The notes beneath the pieces are model-generated. The model was not told the DNA's origin and ran no database searches. It saw nothing but the letters and a program-made list of their open reading frames with translations. Positions 32,958 to 42,426 of a stretch of DNA of 64,000 nucleotides are shown here, piece after piece; positions within the stretch are counted from its first letter, which is position 1, and each line of letters starts with the position of its first letter. The DNA lies in assembly GCA_943789295.1 (NCBI GenBank), contig CALSTO010000002.1, positions 186,001 to 250,000 of the forward strand. The letters are read 5' to 3'. This DNA is from MAG-121220-bin8 sp002700465 (GTDB taxonomy: Bacteria; Bacteroidota; Bacteroidia; Flavobacteriales; Flavobacteriaceae). The position numbers and the translations under genes are program-made.

Positions 32958-35363
32958 TTAATTTCTTAAAGGTTTACCTGTTTTTAATATATGCTGTATT
33001 CTTTCTAGTGTTTTTCTTTCAGAACAAAGAGAAAGAAAAGCTTCTCTTTCTAAGTCTAATAAATATTGTTCATTTACAAATGTCGCTTTTGATAAATCTC
33101 CTCCGCTAATAACATATGCAATTTTATTAGCAATTTTTTGATCATGTTCAGAAATATATTTTCCGGCTTTCATTGTGTCAGTACCAACCATGAACATTCC
33201 TAACGCCTGTTTTCCCAAAACTTTAATATTTTTTTCACTGCAAGGTGGTAAATAACCATAGTCTGACATTAAAATTGCTTGCTTTTTAGCTATTGAAATT
33301 TGATGATTTTTATTCATTATTATAGTATCATTATTTGGCTCTAAATAGCCTAAATCAATTGCTTCATGAGCAGAGGTAGATGTTTTAGCCATTCCAATAT
33401 TTAAAAAATATTCCTGCAGAACATTAAGTTCAACATCATTTTTACTAAATTTTCTTGAAGCTCTTAGTGCCATTTCTTTACAACCGCCTCCACCAGGGAT
33501 TAGTCCAGCACCCACTTCAACTAAACCAATATAACTTTCACTGTAAACTACCGCTTTATCACAATGCATTGTTACTTCACAACCTCCTCCTAATGTAAGT
33601 CCGTGAGGAGCTGCAATTACAGGAATATTAGAATATCTTAATTTCATCATACTGTCTTGAAAGTATTTTATTGCTAAATTAATTTCATCATATTCTTGTT
33701 CGGCAGCTGCCATAAATATCGCTCCTAAATTTGCTCCTGCAGAAAAATGAGATCCTTCATTTCCAATAACAATTCCTCTGTGATTTTTCTCGGCTAAATC
33801 AACAGCTTTATTTAAACCCATTAATACTCCTTGTCCAAGGGTATTCATTTTAGTTCTAAATTCTATATTCAACACACCATCTCCTAAATCTTTAATTATC
33901 GAATCATTATTTTCCCAAACGATTGAGCTTTTATTTAAATTATTAAGAATTATTAAAGAATCTTGACCTGGTTTAATAAGAAAAGATTTAGAGTTCAAAT
34001 CATAATAATTTATTTTACCATTTTCAATTTTATAAAAACAGTCAATATTGTTATTTATCATTTCAGAAACCCATTTGGCTGGTTTAAGCCCTAAAGATTC
34101 CATTATTTCAACTCCTTTTTTTATACCAATTGAATTCCAAATTTGAAAAGGCCCGTTTTTCCATCCAAACCCTGCTCTTAATGCATCATCAATTCTATAT
34201 AGTTCATCTGAGATTTCAGGAATTCTATTTTGAATGTATGAAAACATTGTACCAAAATTGAATCTGTAAAACTCTCCTGCTTTGTCAGTTCCATTAACCA
34301 ATATTGAAAACCTATCAATAACTTTAGTAATTTTTTTAGCACTATTTAAAGTGTCAAATGATACTTTTTTAACAGGTGAATATTCTAAAGTTTTTAAATC
34401 TAAAGAAAGAATAGTTGATTTTCCATTTTCATCTTTAACTCTTTTATAAAACCCACCATCAGTTTTAGAACCAAGCCAGTTATTTTCTAACATTTTATAA
34501 ATGTAATCTGGAAGCTTAAAAGTTTCTCTAAACTCGTCATTTGGACAATTATCATAAATACCAGTTGCAACATTTACAGTTGTATCTAAGCCAACTACAT
34601 CACTTGTTCTGAAAGTAGCAGATTTTGGACTTCCAATAATCGGTCCAGTTAACTTATCTATTTCTTCAATTGTCAAATTTAATTTTTCAACATTATTTAA
34701 AATATTTACCATTCCAAAAGTTCCAATTCTATTTCCTATGAACCCAGGTGTATCTTTAGCTAAAACAGAATCTTTTCCAAGAAATCTTTCTCCAAAATCG
34801 TTTAAAAATTCAATTGTTTTTGGTTCGCAATCAGGACCTGGAATAATTTCAAATAATTTTAAGTATCGTGGTGGATTAAAAAAATGAGTTACTGCAAAAT
34901 TCTTTCTAAAGTCTTCAGATCTTCCTTCATTCATTTGCTTAATAGGAATCCCTGAAGTATTTGAAGTTATAAGTGTTCCTTTTGTTCTGTGCTCTTCAAT
35001 TTGATTAAACACAATTTGCTTAATATTTAATTTTTCAGTTACTACTTCAATAATCCAATCTACTTTACTTATTTTATGTAAATCATCAGTAAGATTACCT
35101 AGTTCAATTCTACTGGCAAAATTTCTATGATATAGTGGAGCAGGTTTTGACTTGATACACCTTTGAAACATTTCATTTACTATTCTGTTCTTGACTTTTT
35201 TGTTGTCAAGTGAAAGACCAAGTTTCTCTTCTTTTTCGTTTAATTTATTTGGAGCTATGTCAAGAAGCAAAACATTAATTCCAATATTTGCGAAATGACA
35301 CGCTATACCAGATCCCATAACACCAGATCCAATTACTGCAACATTTTTAATATTTCTTTTCAT
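32958..35363 (-). CDS. fadN: 3-hydroxyacyl-CoA dehydrogenase/enoyl-CoA hydratase, FadN type
   Basis: This 801-residue fusion has the dehydrogenase first and the hydratase second, the order of FadN, not of FadB. The N-terminal NAD-binding motif is VIGSGVMGSGIACHFANIGINVLLLD. The dehydrogenase C-terminal domain follows at about 190-430. The crotonase domain shows GNEGSHFSAGANL and PHGLTLGGGCEVTMHCDKAVVYSES around residues 540-610. It carries out hydration and 3-hydroxyacyl oxidation in beta-oxidation. It lies between marR and fadA. Confidence 0.95.
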   Translation of the reverse strand: MKRNIKNVAVIGSGVMGSGIACHFANIGINVLLLDIAPNKLNEKEEKLGLSLDNKKVKNRIVNEMFQRCIKSKPAPLYHRNFASRIELGNLTDDLHKISKVDWIIEVVTEKLNIKQIVFNQIEEHRTKGTLITSNTSGIPIKQMNEGRSEDFRKNFAVTHFFNPPRYLKLFEIIPGPDCEPKTIEFLNDFGERFLGKDSVLAKDTPGFIGNRIGTFGMVNILNNVEKLNLTIEEIDKLTGPIIGSPKSATFRTSDVVGLDTTVNVATGIYDNCPNDEFRETFKLPDYIYKMLENNWLGSKTDGGFYKRVKDENGKSTILSLDLKTLEYSPVKKVSFDTLNSAKKITKVIDRFSILVNGTDKAGEFYRFNFGTMFSYIQNRIPEISDELYRIDDALRAGFGWKNGPFQIWNSIGIKKGVEIMESLGLKPAKWVSEMINNNIDCFYKIENGKINYYDLNSKSFLIKPGQDSLIILNNLNKSSIVWENNDSIIKDLGDGVLNIEFRTKMNTLGQGVLMGLNKAVDLAEKNHRGIVIGNEGSHFSAGANLGAIFMAAAEQEYDEINLAIKYFQDSMMKLRYSNIPVIAAPHGLTLGGGCEVTMHCDKAVVYSESYIGLVEVGAGLIPGGGGCKEMALRASRKFSKNDVELNVLQEYFLNIGMAKTSTSAHEAIDLGYLEPNNDTIIMNKNHQISIAKKQAILMSDYGYLPPCSEKNIKVLGKQALGMFMVGTDTMKAGKYISEHDQKIANKIAYVISGGDLSKATFVNEQYLLDLEREAFLSLCSERKTLERIQHILKTGKPLRN

Positions 35364-35380
35364 TTTCGTTCTTTAGTGAG

Positions 35381-35818
35381 TTAAAAATTGAATATTTTTT
35401 TATTTTTAATTAGAGTATTAATTTTTTCAATTGTATTATGAAAATTTTCAAAAGCTTCATCTCCAATCTCGTCTTTAATAGCTTGATTGAATTTTAAAAC
35501 AGCTACCCTTGAAGCATCTCTATTAACCTTACCTCTTTCAGTTAAATAAATAAGTACACTTCTTCCATCATCAGGATTACCTTTTCTTTCAATTAATTTC
35601 TTTTCTTCAAGAGATTTAAGTGTTCTAGATAAACTAGTTGCTTCCATTCCCATTTTTGGACCTAATGAAGTGGAAGGGGTGCCTTTTTTAGGATCTATAC
35701 TTAAAAGAGTAAAGCCAGTAGCCATTGTGGAATCATATTTGGAGGCTTCTTCATTATACATCCTTGCAATTGCTTGCCACGTTGATCTTAAAAGATGGTC
35801 TATGGTTTTTTTCTCCAT
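35381..35818 (-). CDS. MarR-family transcriptional regulator of the beta-oxidation operon
   Basis: This 145-residue winged-helix protein has the DNA-binding segment MGMEATSLSRTLKSLEEKKLIERKGNPDDGRSVLIYLTERGK, the MarR hallmark recognition helix and wing. It is the first gene of the minus-strand fatty-acid degradation operon. A perfect palindrome lies between its -7 element and upstream DNA. The simplest model is a repressor released by fatty acids or acyl-CoA, controlling itself and the downstream genes; the ligand is inferred. Confidence 0.93.
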   Translation of the reverse strand: MEKKTIDHLLRSTWQAIARMYNEEASKYDSTMATGFTLLSIDPKKGTPSTSLGPKMGMEATSLSRTLKSLEEKKLIERKGNPDDGRSVLIYLTERGKVNRDASRVAVLKFNQAIKDEIGDEAFENFHNTIEKINTLIKNKKIFNF

Positions 35819-35823
35819 TTGAC

Positions 35824-35831
35824 CAAATTTA
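35824..35831 (-). promoter_or_regulatory. Predicted -7 promoter element of the marR-fad operon
   Basis: On the minus strand the sequence is TAAATTTG, an exact TAnnTTTG match. It ends five bases before the marR ATG, suggesting a leaderless or nearly leaderless transcript. Confidence 0.55.
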
Positions 35832-35840
35832 ATAAAAAAT

Positions 35841-35858
35841 TACTATGCACGCATAGTA
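35841..35858. promoter_or_regulatory. MarR operator-like palindrome
   Basis: TACTATGCACGCATAGTA is an 18-bp inverted repeat: TACTATGC, two spacer bases, GCATAGTA. It lies nine bases upstream of the -7 element and covers the expected -33 region, so bound protein would block RNA polymerase. The size and symmetry are typical of MarR-family dimers. Control of the operon by the adjacent MarR gene product is inferred. Confidence 0.75.
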
Positions 35859-35872
35859 TTTTTTTATTTTTT

Positions 35873-38800
35873 TTAAATATTCTTATTTATCCAGTTTTTT
35901 GCACTTTCAAATGCTATAATCCAAGGAGAAACTTCGTCTTTTCTGTTGTTTGGGTAGTAGGGCCAATTCCAAGGGAAAGTTGATCTTTCCAAATGGGGCA
36001 TCATTGCTATGTGTCTTCCGTTAGAACTGCTAATTATTGCTGTATTATAGTCCGAGCCATTTGGATTAGCAGGGTAGGAGCTATATCCATATTTTCCTAT
36101 TATATTATAATTTGTTTCTTTATATGGAAGTTTAAATTTTCCTTCACCGTGTGCTGACCAAATACCTAGTTTTGAACCAGATAAATCTTTAAACATTATT
36201 GAATCATTTTTTTGTATTTCAACAGATGAAAAAATACATTCAAATTTATTAGAATCATTGTGATCCATTTTAGGTTTTATCTCGTGCTCAGGGTGAAGCA
36301 ACCCAAGTTCTACAAATAATTGACATCCATTACAAACTCCTAACGATAATGTGTTATCTCTTGTGTAAAAATTCATTAAACTTTGTTTAGCTTTTTCATT
36401 GTATAAAAATGAGCCAGCCCATCCCTTGGCAGAACCAAGAACATCTGAATTAGAAAATCCACCTACTGCTACAATAAAATTAATATCCTCTAAATTTTCT
36501 CTACCAGAAATCAAATCAGTCATATGCACATCTTTAACTTCGAATCCTGCTAAAGTCATAGCGTAGGCCATTTCTCTTTCAGAGTTACTTCCTTTTTCTC
36601 TAATTACCGCAGCTTTTACTTTCTTTAAATTATTGTGATTGATTTTTCCGTTAAAATTATTAGGAAATTTAAAATTTAACGGATGCTTTTTGAAATTTTC
36701 AAATCTTTCTTTTGCTTTAATTTTGCCACTCTGATTTTGATCTAATAAATAGGATGTTTTAAACCAAATGTCTCTGTATTTAGATACATCTAGATTTATA
36801 TTATTAGTATTAGATTTCAGTTCTAATTTAGAATTATTAGTAACCTCTCCAATATTTATAAAATTGATATTATTTGTATTTAAAACTTCTTCAATTTCTT
36901 TTTTACCTTGAAAAACTAAACCAAGACTTTCGCTAAACAATAATCTTATTAAATCTTTTTCTTTAAATTGGTTTAGATCAATATTTGCTCCTAGATTATT
37001 TTCAGAAAAACACATTTCTAATATCGTGGTTATTAATCCACCTGAACTAATATCGTGACCAGAAGAAATTAGATTTTCTTTTATTAGATTTTGAAAAACA
37101 TTAAATGTTTTTTTAAAATAAGAGGGATCACAAGAGTCGATTGTTGAAGATCCTATGAAATCTAATGTTTGACTAAAAGCAGAACCCCCAATATTAAAAT
37201 CATTATTTGCCAGATTAATATAATATATGTCTTGATCATTATACTGAAAAACTGGTTCTATTATATTAGAAATATTATTGCAATTTGCTGCTGCAGAAAT
37301 AATTACCGTTCCAGGTGATATGACCTCTTGATCTTTATATTTCTGCTTCATTGATAGAGAATCTTTTCCAGTAGGAATATTTATTCCTAATCCAATTGCA
37401 AAATCTGAGCAAGATTCAACAGCTTCATATAATCTAGCATCTTCACCAGGATTATTACATGGCCACATCCAGTTTGCAGATAATGTAACAGATTCTAAAG
37501 CTTTTTCAAGCGGAGCCCATATAATGTTAGTTAGTGCTTTCCCAATCGCTAACCTAGACCCAGCTCTTGGATTAATTAATGCTGGTAATGGTGCGTGTCC
37601 AATTGAAGTTGCTACACCGTTTTTTCCGCAATAGTCCAATGCCATAACTCCACAATTATTTAGTGGAAGTTGTAAAGATCCCACACATTGCTGTTTGGCA
37701 ACTTTCCCGGTAACACACCTGTCAACTTTGTTTGTTAACCAGTCTTTACATGCAACTGATTCTAGACTTAATACATTTTGCAAGTAATTTTCAAAAAAAT
37801 CTACGCTATACGTCTTATCAGAAAATTTGGTGGTTATAGTTTTATCAGTCATTATAGTTTTTGGTGAACTTCCAAAAAAGTCTGATAATGACAAGTTTAT
37901 TGGGGATGAGTTGTTTTTTTTAGATTTAATTTGAAATTTTTCGTCGTTTGTAATTTTACCAACCTTATAACATGGAGCTTTTTCTCTGTCAGCTATTGTT
38001 TTAAGTTTTTCATACTTATTTTCTGGTATAATTAATCCCATTCTTTCCTGTGATTCGTTTCCAATAATTTCTTTTGCAGAAAGTGTTTTGTCGCCAACTG
38101 GAAGTTGATCTAAATTGATAATACCGCCAGTTTCTTCAACAAGTTCTGAAAGACAATTCAAATGTCCTCCAGCTCCATGATCATGAATTGAAACTATAGA
38201 GTTTTCTTCAGATTCTACAAAAGCTCTAATAGCATTAGCTACTCTTTTTTGCATTTCAGGATTAGATCTTTGTACTGCATTAAGCTCTATTCCAGAGTTG
38301 TACTTTCCGGTTTCTGTTGATGAAACAGCTGCTCCGCCCATACCAATCCTATAATTATCTCCACCTAAAACAACAATAACATTATTTTCACTAGGCTTAT
38401 CTTTTAAGCTCTGATTTTCTTTAGCAAAACCAATTCCTCCCGCTAGCATTATGACCTTATCAAAGCCAAGCGTTTTATTGTTCTCAATGTGTTCGAAAGT
38501 TAATACTGATCCAGAAATTAAGGGTTGACCAAATTTATTTCCAAAGTCTGAAGCTCCATTAGAAGCTTTTATTAAAATATCAATTGGAGTTTGGTATAAC
38601 CAAGGTCTTTCTTCTTTTATCCATTTTCTTTTTTCGTCATATCTTGGGTATGATGTCATGTAAACAGCAGTACCTGCAAGAGGAAGTGATCCTTTACCAC
38701 CTGCAAGTCTATCTCTAATTTCTCCACCAGATCCAGTAGCAGCTCCGTTAAACGGTTCTACAGTAGTTGGAAAATTATGTGTTTCAGCTTTTAGGGAAAC

Positions 38801-39517
38801 AACTGAACTGAATTTAGATGTTTGAAAATAAGAAGGTTTGTCTCCATGTTTAGGTGCAAATTGCTCGACTACAGGTCCTTTTACAAAAGCTACATTGTCT
38901 TTGTATGCAGAAACAATTTCATTAGGGTTTTTCTTAGATGTTTTTTTTATGAGTTTAAATAACGAGCTTTCTTTTTCAATACCATCAATTATAAATTTTC
39001 CATTAAAAATTTTATGTCGACAATGTTCAGAATTTACCTGTGAAAATCCAAAAACTTCACTATCGGTTAGTTTTCTTCCTAATTTATTTGATAATTCATT
39101 TAAATAATTTATTTCTTCATTATTTAACGCAAGACCTTCTTTAAGATTATAATCTGAAATGTTTTCGATTTCAATAATTGGCTTTGGACTTGCAGAAATT
39201 TTGAATAAATTTTGGTCAAGTATTGGATAATTTTCAGAAAGCATTGGGTCAAAGTCATCACTAGATTTTTTAGGAACAAATTTTTCAATTCTTAAAATTC
39301 CTGTTATTGCCATATTTTCTGAAATTTCCACTGCATTGGTACTCCATGGAGAAATCATGGTTTTTTTTGGACCTATAAAGTTTGAATCAATAGAAGCTTG
39401 ATTAATATGTTTTGCTACAAATAACCATTCTAATTTTTTTAAATCAATTTCATTTAATTTAGTTGATGAATCTACGGCGAAAATTGTTTCAAATTTATCT
39501 TGAAAATAGAGAATCAT
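35873..39517 (-). CDS. purL: Phosphoribosylformylglycinamidine synthase, large single-chain form
   Basis: At 1214 residues this is the single-chain enzyme of purine synthesis step four. The synthetase half includes GFSQVNSEHCRHKIFNG, KAETHNFPTTVEPFNGAATGSGGEIRD, NGASDFGNKFGQP and SIHDHGAGGHLNCLSELVEE. The C-terminal glutaminase (from about residue 960) has its cysteine in LGVCNGCQLFVELG and histidine-glutamate near MMPHLERSTFPW. A -7 element lies at 39544-39551. It is separated from marR by a 54-base gap holding the operator and is not clearly co-regulated with it. Confidence 0.98.
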   Translation of the reverse strand: MILYFQDKFETIFAVDSSTKLNEIDLKKLEWLFVAKHINQASIDSNFIGPKKTMISPWSTNAVEISENMAITGILRIEKFVPKKSSDDFDPMLSENYPILDQNLFKISASPKPIIEIENISDYNLKEGLALNNEEINYLNELSNKLGRKLTDSEVFGFSQVNSEHCRHKIFNGKFIIDGIEKESSLFKLIKKTSKKNPNEIVSAYKDNVAFVKGPVVEQFAPKHGDKPSYFQTSKFSSVVSLKAETHNFPTTVEPFNGAATGSGGEIRDRLAGGKGSLPLAGTAVYMTSYPRYDEKRKWIKEERPWLYQTPIDILIKASNGASDFGNKFGQPLISGSVLTFEHIENNKTLGFDKVIMLAGGIGFAKENQSLKDKPSENNVIVVLGGDNYRIGMGGAAVSSTETGKYNSGIELNAVQRSNPEMQKRVANAIRAFVESEENSIVSIHDHGAGGHLNCLSELVEETGGIINLDQLPVGDKTLSAKEIIGNESQERMGLIIPENKYEKLKTIADREKAPCYKVGKITNDEKFQIKSKKNNSSPINLSLSDFFGSSPKTIMTDKTITTKFSDKTYSVDFFENYLQNVLSLESVACKDWLTNKVDRCVTGKVAKQQCVGSLQLPLNNCGVMALDYCGKNGVATSIGHAPLPALINPRAGSRLAIGKALTNIIWAPLEKALESVTLSANWMWPCNNPGEDARLYEAVESCSDFAIGLGINIPTGKDSLSMKQKYKDQEVISPGTVIISAAANCNNISNIIEPVFQYNDQDIYYINLANNDFNIGGSAFSQTLDFIGSSTIDSCDPSYFKKTFNVFQNLIKENLISSGHDISSGGLITTILEMCFSENNLGANIDLNQFKEKDLIRLLFSESLGLVFQGKKEIEEVLNTNNINFINIGEVTNNSKLELKSNTNNINLDVSKYRDIWFKTSYLLDQNQSGKIKAKERFENFKKHPLNFKFPNNFNGKINHNNLKKVKAAVIREKGSNSEREMAYAMTLAGFEVKDVHMTDLISGRENLEDINFIVAVGGFSNSDVLGSAKGWAGSFLYNEKAKQSLMNFYTRDNTLSLGVCNGCQLFVELGLLHPEHEIKPKMDHNDSNKFECIFSSVEIQKNDSIMFKDLSGSKLGIWSAHGEGKFKLPYKETNYNIIGKYGYSSYPANPNGSDYNTAIISSSNGRHIAMMPHLERSTFPWNWPYYPNNRKDEVSPWIIAFESAKNWINKNI

Positions 39518-39543
39518 TGAAGAACTTATTTAAATTATAAGCT

Positions 39544-39551
39544 CAAAAATA
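39544..39551 (-). promoter_or_regulatory. Predicted -7 promoter element of purL
   Basis: Minus strand TATTTTTG, an exact TAnnTTTG match, 26 bases upstream of the purL ATG. A purine riboswitch is not visible in this short leader. Confidence 0.4.
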
Positions 39552-39623
39552 TAAGAAATAAAGCAGAAAACTTCTCTTAAATTTAAATTTTAAATAACGA
39601 TTTTGAATTACTTATTAACAACA

Positions 39624-40835
39624 TTATTTATAGCTTAATCTAGCCATGTAAAACCCATCGAAACCAGTTTGATTTGGACTTATTTTTTTTTCATCTTCTT
39701 TCTTAAAAGCTTTGCCAATATCAGATTTTAAAAATTCATCAATTTGTTGTTCGTTTTCAGACGGAAGAATAGAGCAGGTTGCATAAACCAGTTTTCCATC
39801 TTTTTTAATCATTGGAGCATATTTTTTTAGAATTTCTTGTTGAGTGGATCTAATTTTTTCTAAAAAATCTAAGGAAAGATTCCATTTAGAACCTGGATTT
39901 CTTTTTAATACACCTATGCCTGAACATGGAGAATCAATTAATAACCTATCTATTTTACCGTACAATCTTTTGATAGGTTTATTGTTTTCGATTACCCTAG
40001 TTTCAATATTAAATGCACTATTTCTTTTTGCTCTTCTTTTAAGTTCATGTAATTTATTTTTATAAATATCCATGGCAATTATTTGACCTTTATTTCCAGA
40101 TAGAGCTGATAAATGAAGAGTTTTACCACCAGCTCCGGCACATACGTCACATATTTTCATACCATCTTCTATTTTAAGAAATGGTGCCACTAATTGTGAT
40201 GAGGCATCTTGGATTTCAAACAACCCGTTTTTAAAAGCTTCTGTTAAAAACAAATTTTTTCTTATGATTAACTTAAGAGCATCTGGAAATCCCTTTATTT
40301 TTTCAGTTTGAATATCTTCATCATTAAGAATTGCTTGAAGTTTGTCAATTGTAGTATTTAAAGTGTTAGTCCTAATTATAACAGATGCTTTCTGATTCAA
40401 AGCATTTAATTCCTTTTCCCAATTTTTTTCACCAAGCTCATCAAGTCCGATTTTGTCTAACCAGTCAGGTACTGACTCTCTAAATTTTCTTATTTTAATT
40501 AGTTCATCAAACTTGCCTTTTATTCTTCTGTTGGGCGTTTCATTAAGTTCCGGCCAATTTGGAAGTTGAATTCCTTTTAACACGGCCCATACTGCAAATA
40601 TTTTCCATAGTTCTTTATACTTAAAAGGACTCTTTGCCTGAGCAATTTCTGAGTATAATCTTTTCCATCTAATTATCTCGTAGCTGGTTTCAGCTATAAA
40701 CCCTCTATCTCTACTTCCCCATCTTTTGTCATATTTAAGAACTTTTTCAATAGTTTTATCAGCATATAATTTCTGATTAAAGACACCATCAAGTACTTTA
40801 ATAACAGCAACAACTAAATTTTTGTGAAGACGCAT
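39624..40835 (-). CDS. RsmB-type 16S rRNA m5C methyltransferase (NOL1/NOP2/Sun family)
   Basis: This 403-residue protein has an N-terminal NusB-like region and a C-terminal methyltransferase domain. The AdoMet motif is KICDVCAGAGGKTLHLSAL (near residue 230). The catalytic cysteines lie in DSPCSGIGVLKRNPGSKW and YATCSILPSENEQQI. Members methylate cytosine-5 in rRNA; the precise target is inferred. A -7 element stands at 40850-40857. Confidence 0.9.
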   Translation of the reverse strand: MRLHKNLVVAVIKVLDGVFNQKLYADKTIEKVLKYDKRWGSRDRGFIAETSYEIIRWKRLYSEIAQAKSPFKYKELWKIFAVWAVLKGIQLPNWPELNETPNRRIKGKFDELIKIRKFRESVPDWLDKIGLDELGEKNWEKELNALNQKASVIIRTNTLNTTIDKLQAILNDEDIQTEKIKGFPDALKLIIRKNLFLTEAFKNGLFEIQDASSQLVAPFLKIEDGMKICDVCAGAGGKTLHLSALSGNKGQIIAMDIYKNKLHELKRRAKRNSAFNIETRVIENNKPIKRLYGKIDRLLIDSPCSGIGVLKRNPGSKWNLSLDFLEKIRSTQQEILKKYAPMIKKDGKLVYATCSILPSENEQQIDEFLKSDIGKAFKKEDEKKISPNQTGFDGFYMARLSYK

Positions 40836-40849
40836 TTTACAGTTTTGCG

Positions 40850-40857
40850 CAAATATA
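40850..40857 (-). promoter_or_regulatory. Predicted -7 promoter element of the rsmB-like gene
   Basis: Minus strand TATATTTG, an exact consensus match, 14 bases before the ATG at 40835. Confidence 0.45.
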
Positions 40858-40903
40858 GGTTTTAAACTTAATCTTTCTAATCTGAGTAATAATTAGATAG
40901 GAT

Positions 40904-41353
40904 TTATTTTTTATTTTTGGATCTAAGTTTTTTCATCATCTCTTTCCTAAAATCATCTTCAATTCTAAATAGCGATACAGTTTTTTTTAAGGTCATGAAT
41001 TCCTTTAAATCAACTATTAATTTAGCTCTTAAGTCGATTTTCTTTTTCTCATAGTCTAAAAAATCGTCAATAAATTGTTTGTATTCTGTTTCTGAAAGAT
41101 TACTACTATCCAAATTCATTTTCCTGTACTTGAGTCTTTTGGCTCTGTAAACTATTCTTAAGTTATCTTGATAGTCATTGTAAGCAATCCAAAACTTAGA
41201 TTCATTTTCTGGGTTAAGATTCAACTTATCAGTTAGATATATTTTTTTATAAGCGTCTATTTTTTCAGGACTTACTTTTGTTTTCTGCGCACTTAACAAA
41301 TTAGTTAAAAAAAGTAGTAAAAAAAGAATTTTTAAATTTTTCATATTATTCAT
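40904..41353 (-). CDS. Spy/CpxP-like exported protein of an ECF sigma cassette
   Basis: This 149-residue protein has a signal peptide (MKNLKILFLLLFLTNLLSAQ) followed by a helical, strongly charged region (FWIAYNDYQDNLRIVYRAKRLKYRKMN). This layout resembles Spy/CpxP and the flavobacterial proteins described as sensors of ECF-type sigma factors. Starts at 41353 or 41344 are possible; the first overlaps the stop codon region of the membrane protein gene by eight bases. It probably acts in the periplasm as sensor or chaperone. Confidence 0.75.
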   Translation of the reverse strand: MNNMKNLKILFLLLFLTNLLSAQKTKVSPEKIDAYKKIYLTDKLNLNPENESKFWIAYNDYQDNLRIVYRAKRLKYRKMNLDSSNLSETEYKQFIDDFLDYEKKKIDLRAKLIVDLKEFMTLKKTVSLFRIEDDFRKEMMKKLRSKNKK

Positions 41354-41807
41354 TATTTAAATTTTGATCATCTGAAAAACTTGTTTCCAAGTAGTATTCA
41401 AAATCATTGTCATTTAATTGATTGAAATTGATTTCAAATTCGTTAACATCAAAAAGTTCTATATAGTCATAACTAGAATAGCCAACTAGTTCATAGTTCA
41501 TGTAATCTAGTATTTCAGCATCTTTAAAAGAATTTGAATCACTAAAAAATCCGTTAATAAATAACCCTATAACAAGAACTGCAGCTATTCCGCTTAAAGC
41601 AAATTCTCTGTATTTGAAATTAATTATTTTACTCAAATAATTTGTGTTATTAATTAAATCAATATTAATTGTTTCAAAATAATTTTGAGGAACTTTAAAT
41701 CCTTTTCTTTCAATTTTTTTGATGTTATCAATAGTAATGTCCTCAAAATATCCTTTAGGTGTTTTGAATCGGTTAGTATTTAAATTTATATTGTTTTTTG
41801 ATACCAT
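41346..41807 (-). CDS. Putative anti-sigma factor, single-pass membrane protein
   Basis: The 153-residue protein has two imperfect N-terminal repeats (RFKTPKGYFEDITIDNI and GFKVPQNYFETINIDLI), a transmembrane segment near residues 67-88 (FALSGIAAVLVIGLFINGFF), and an acidic periplasmic tail. Its position after the ECF sigma gene and before the Spy-like gene fits an anti-sigma factor. No ZAS-type zinc motif is visible, so the mechanism is uncertain. Confidence 0.7.
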   Translation of the reverse strand: MVSKNNINLNTNRFKTPKGYFEDITIDNIKKIERKGFKVPQNYFETINIDLINNTNYLSKIINFKYREFALSGIAAVLVIGLFINGFFSDSNSFKDAEILDYMNYELVGYSSYDYIELFDVNEFEINFNQLNDNDFEYYLETSFSDDQNLNNE

Positions 41808-41831
41808 TATATTTATTTGACAACCAAACTC

Positions 41832-42383
41832 TTAAAAGGTTTGAATTTTAACTATTTCTTTTTTTATTTTTTTAACCGCAATGTGATATGATGCCTTTAA
41901 TGCACCCTCAGAAGTTCCTAGTATTTCAGAAATATCTCTAAATTTCATTTCTTGCTCATATTTCATTTGAAAAACTAATTTTTGCTTTACAGGAAGTGTG
42001 TTAATAGCTTCTTGAAATTTTAATTGCAATTCATCTCCATCAAAATAGGGATCCTCTCTTAATTTATTGGTTTGAGCAATCATAATTTCCTCAGATGTCT
42101 TAAAATGTTTTTTAGCTTTTGATTTTATGAAATTTAAAGATTCGTTAGTTGCTATTCTATAAATCCAAGTATATAGTTTGCTTTGTTCTTTGAAATTATT
42201 AATTGCCTTAAAAACTTTTATAAACGTGTTTTGTAAAATATCATGTGCGTCGTCGTGATCTAAAACTATTTTTCTAATATGCCAATATATTGGTTCTTTA
42301 TATTTATCAAGCAAAATCTCAAAAGATTTGTTTTGAGATCCTTTATCTTTTAGTTTGGCGATAAATTTAGATTCATTTTCCAA
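41832..42383 (-). CDS. RNA polymerase sigma factor, ECF subfamily
   Basis: At 183 residues this has sigma region 2 (LDHDDAHDILQNTFIKVFKAINNFKEQSKLYTWIYRIATNESLNFIK) and region 4 (INTLPVKQKLVFQMKYEQEMKFRDISEILGTSEGALKASYHIAVKKI). It is first in a three-gene minus-strand cassette with the putative anti-sigma factor and the Spy-like protein. Envelope stress response is likely by analogy. It is preceded 43 bases upstream by the end of the exporter gene. Confidence 0.93.
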   Translation of the reverse strand: MENESKFIAKLKDKGSQNKSFEILLDKYKEPIYWHIRKIVLDHDDAHDILQNTFIKVFKAINNFKEQSKLYTWIYRIATNESLNFIKSKAKKHFKTSEEIMIAQTNKLREDPYFDGDELQLKFQEAINTLPVKQKLVFQMKYEQEMKFRDISEILGTSEGALKASYHIAVKKIKKEIVKIQTF

Positions 42384-42426
42384 CTAAGTTGAATTTATTT
42401 ATAAGACAATAGAATTTCTAAAAAGT

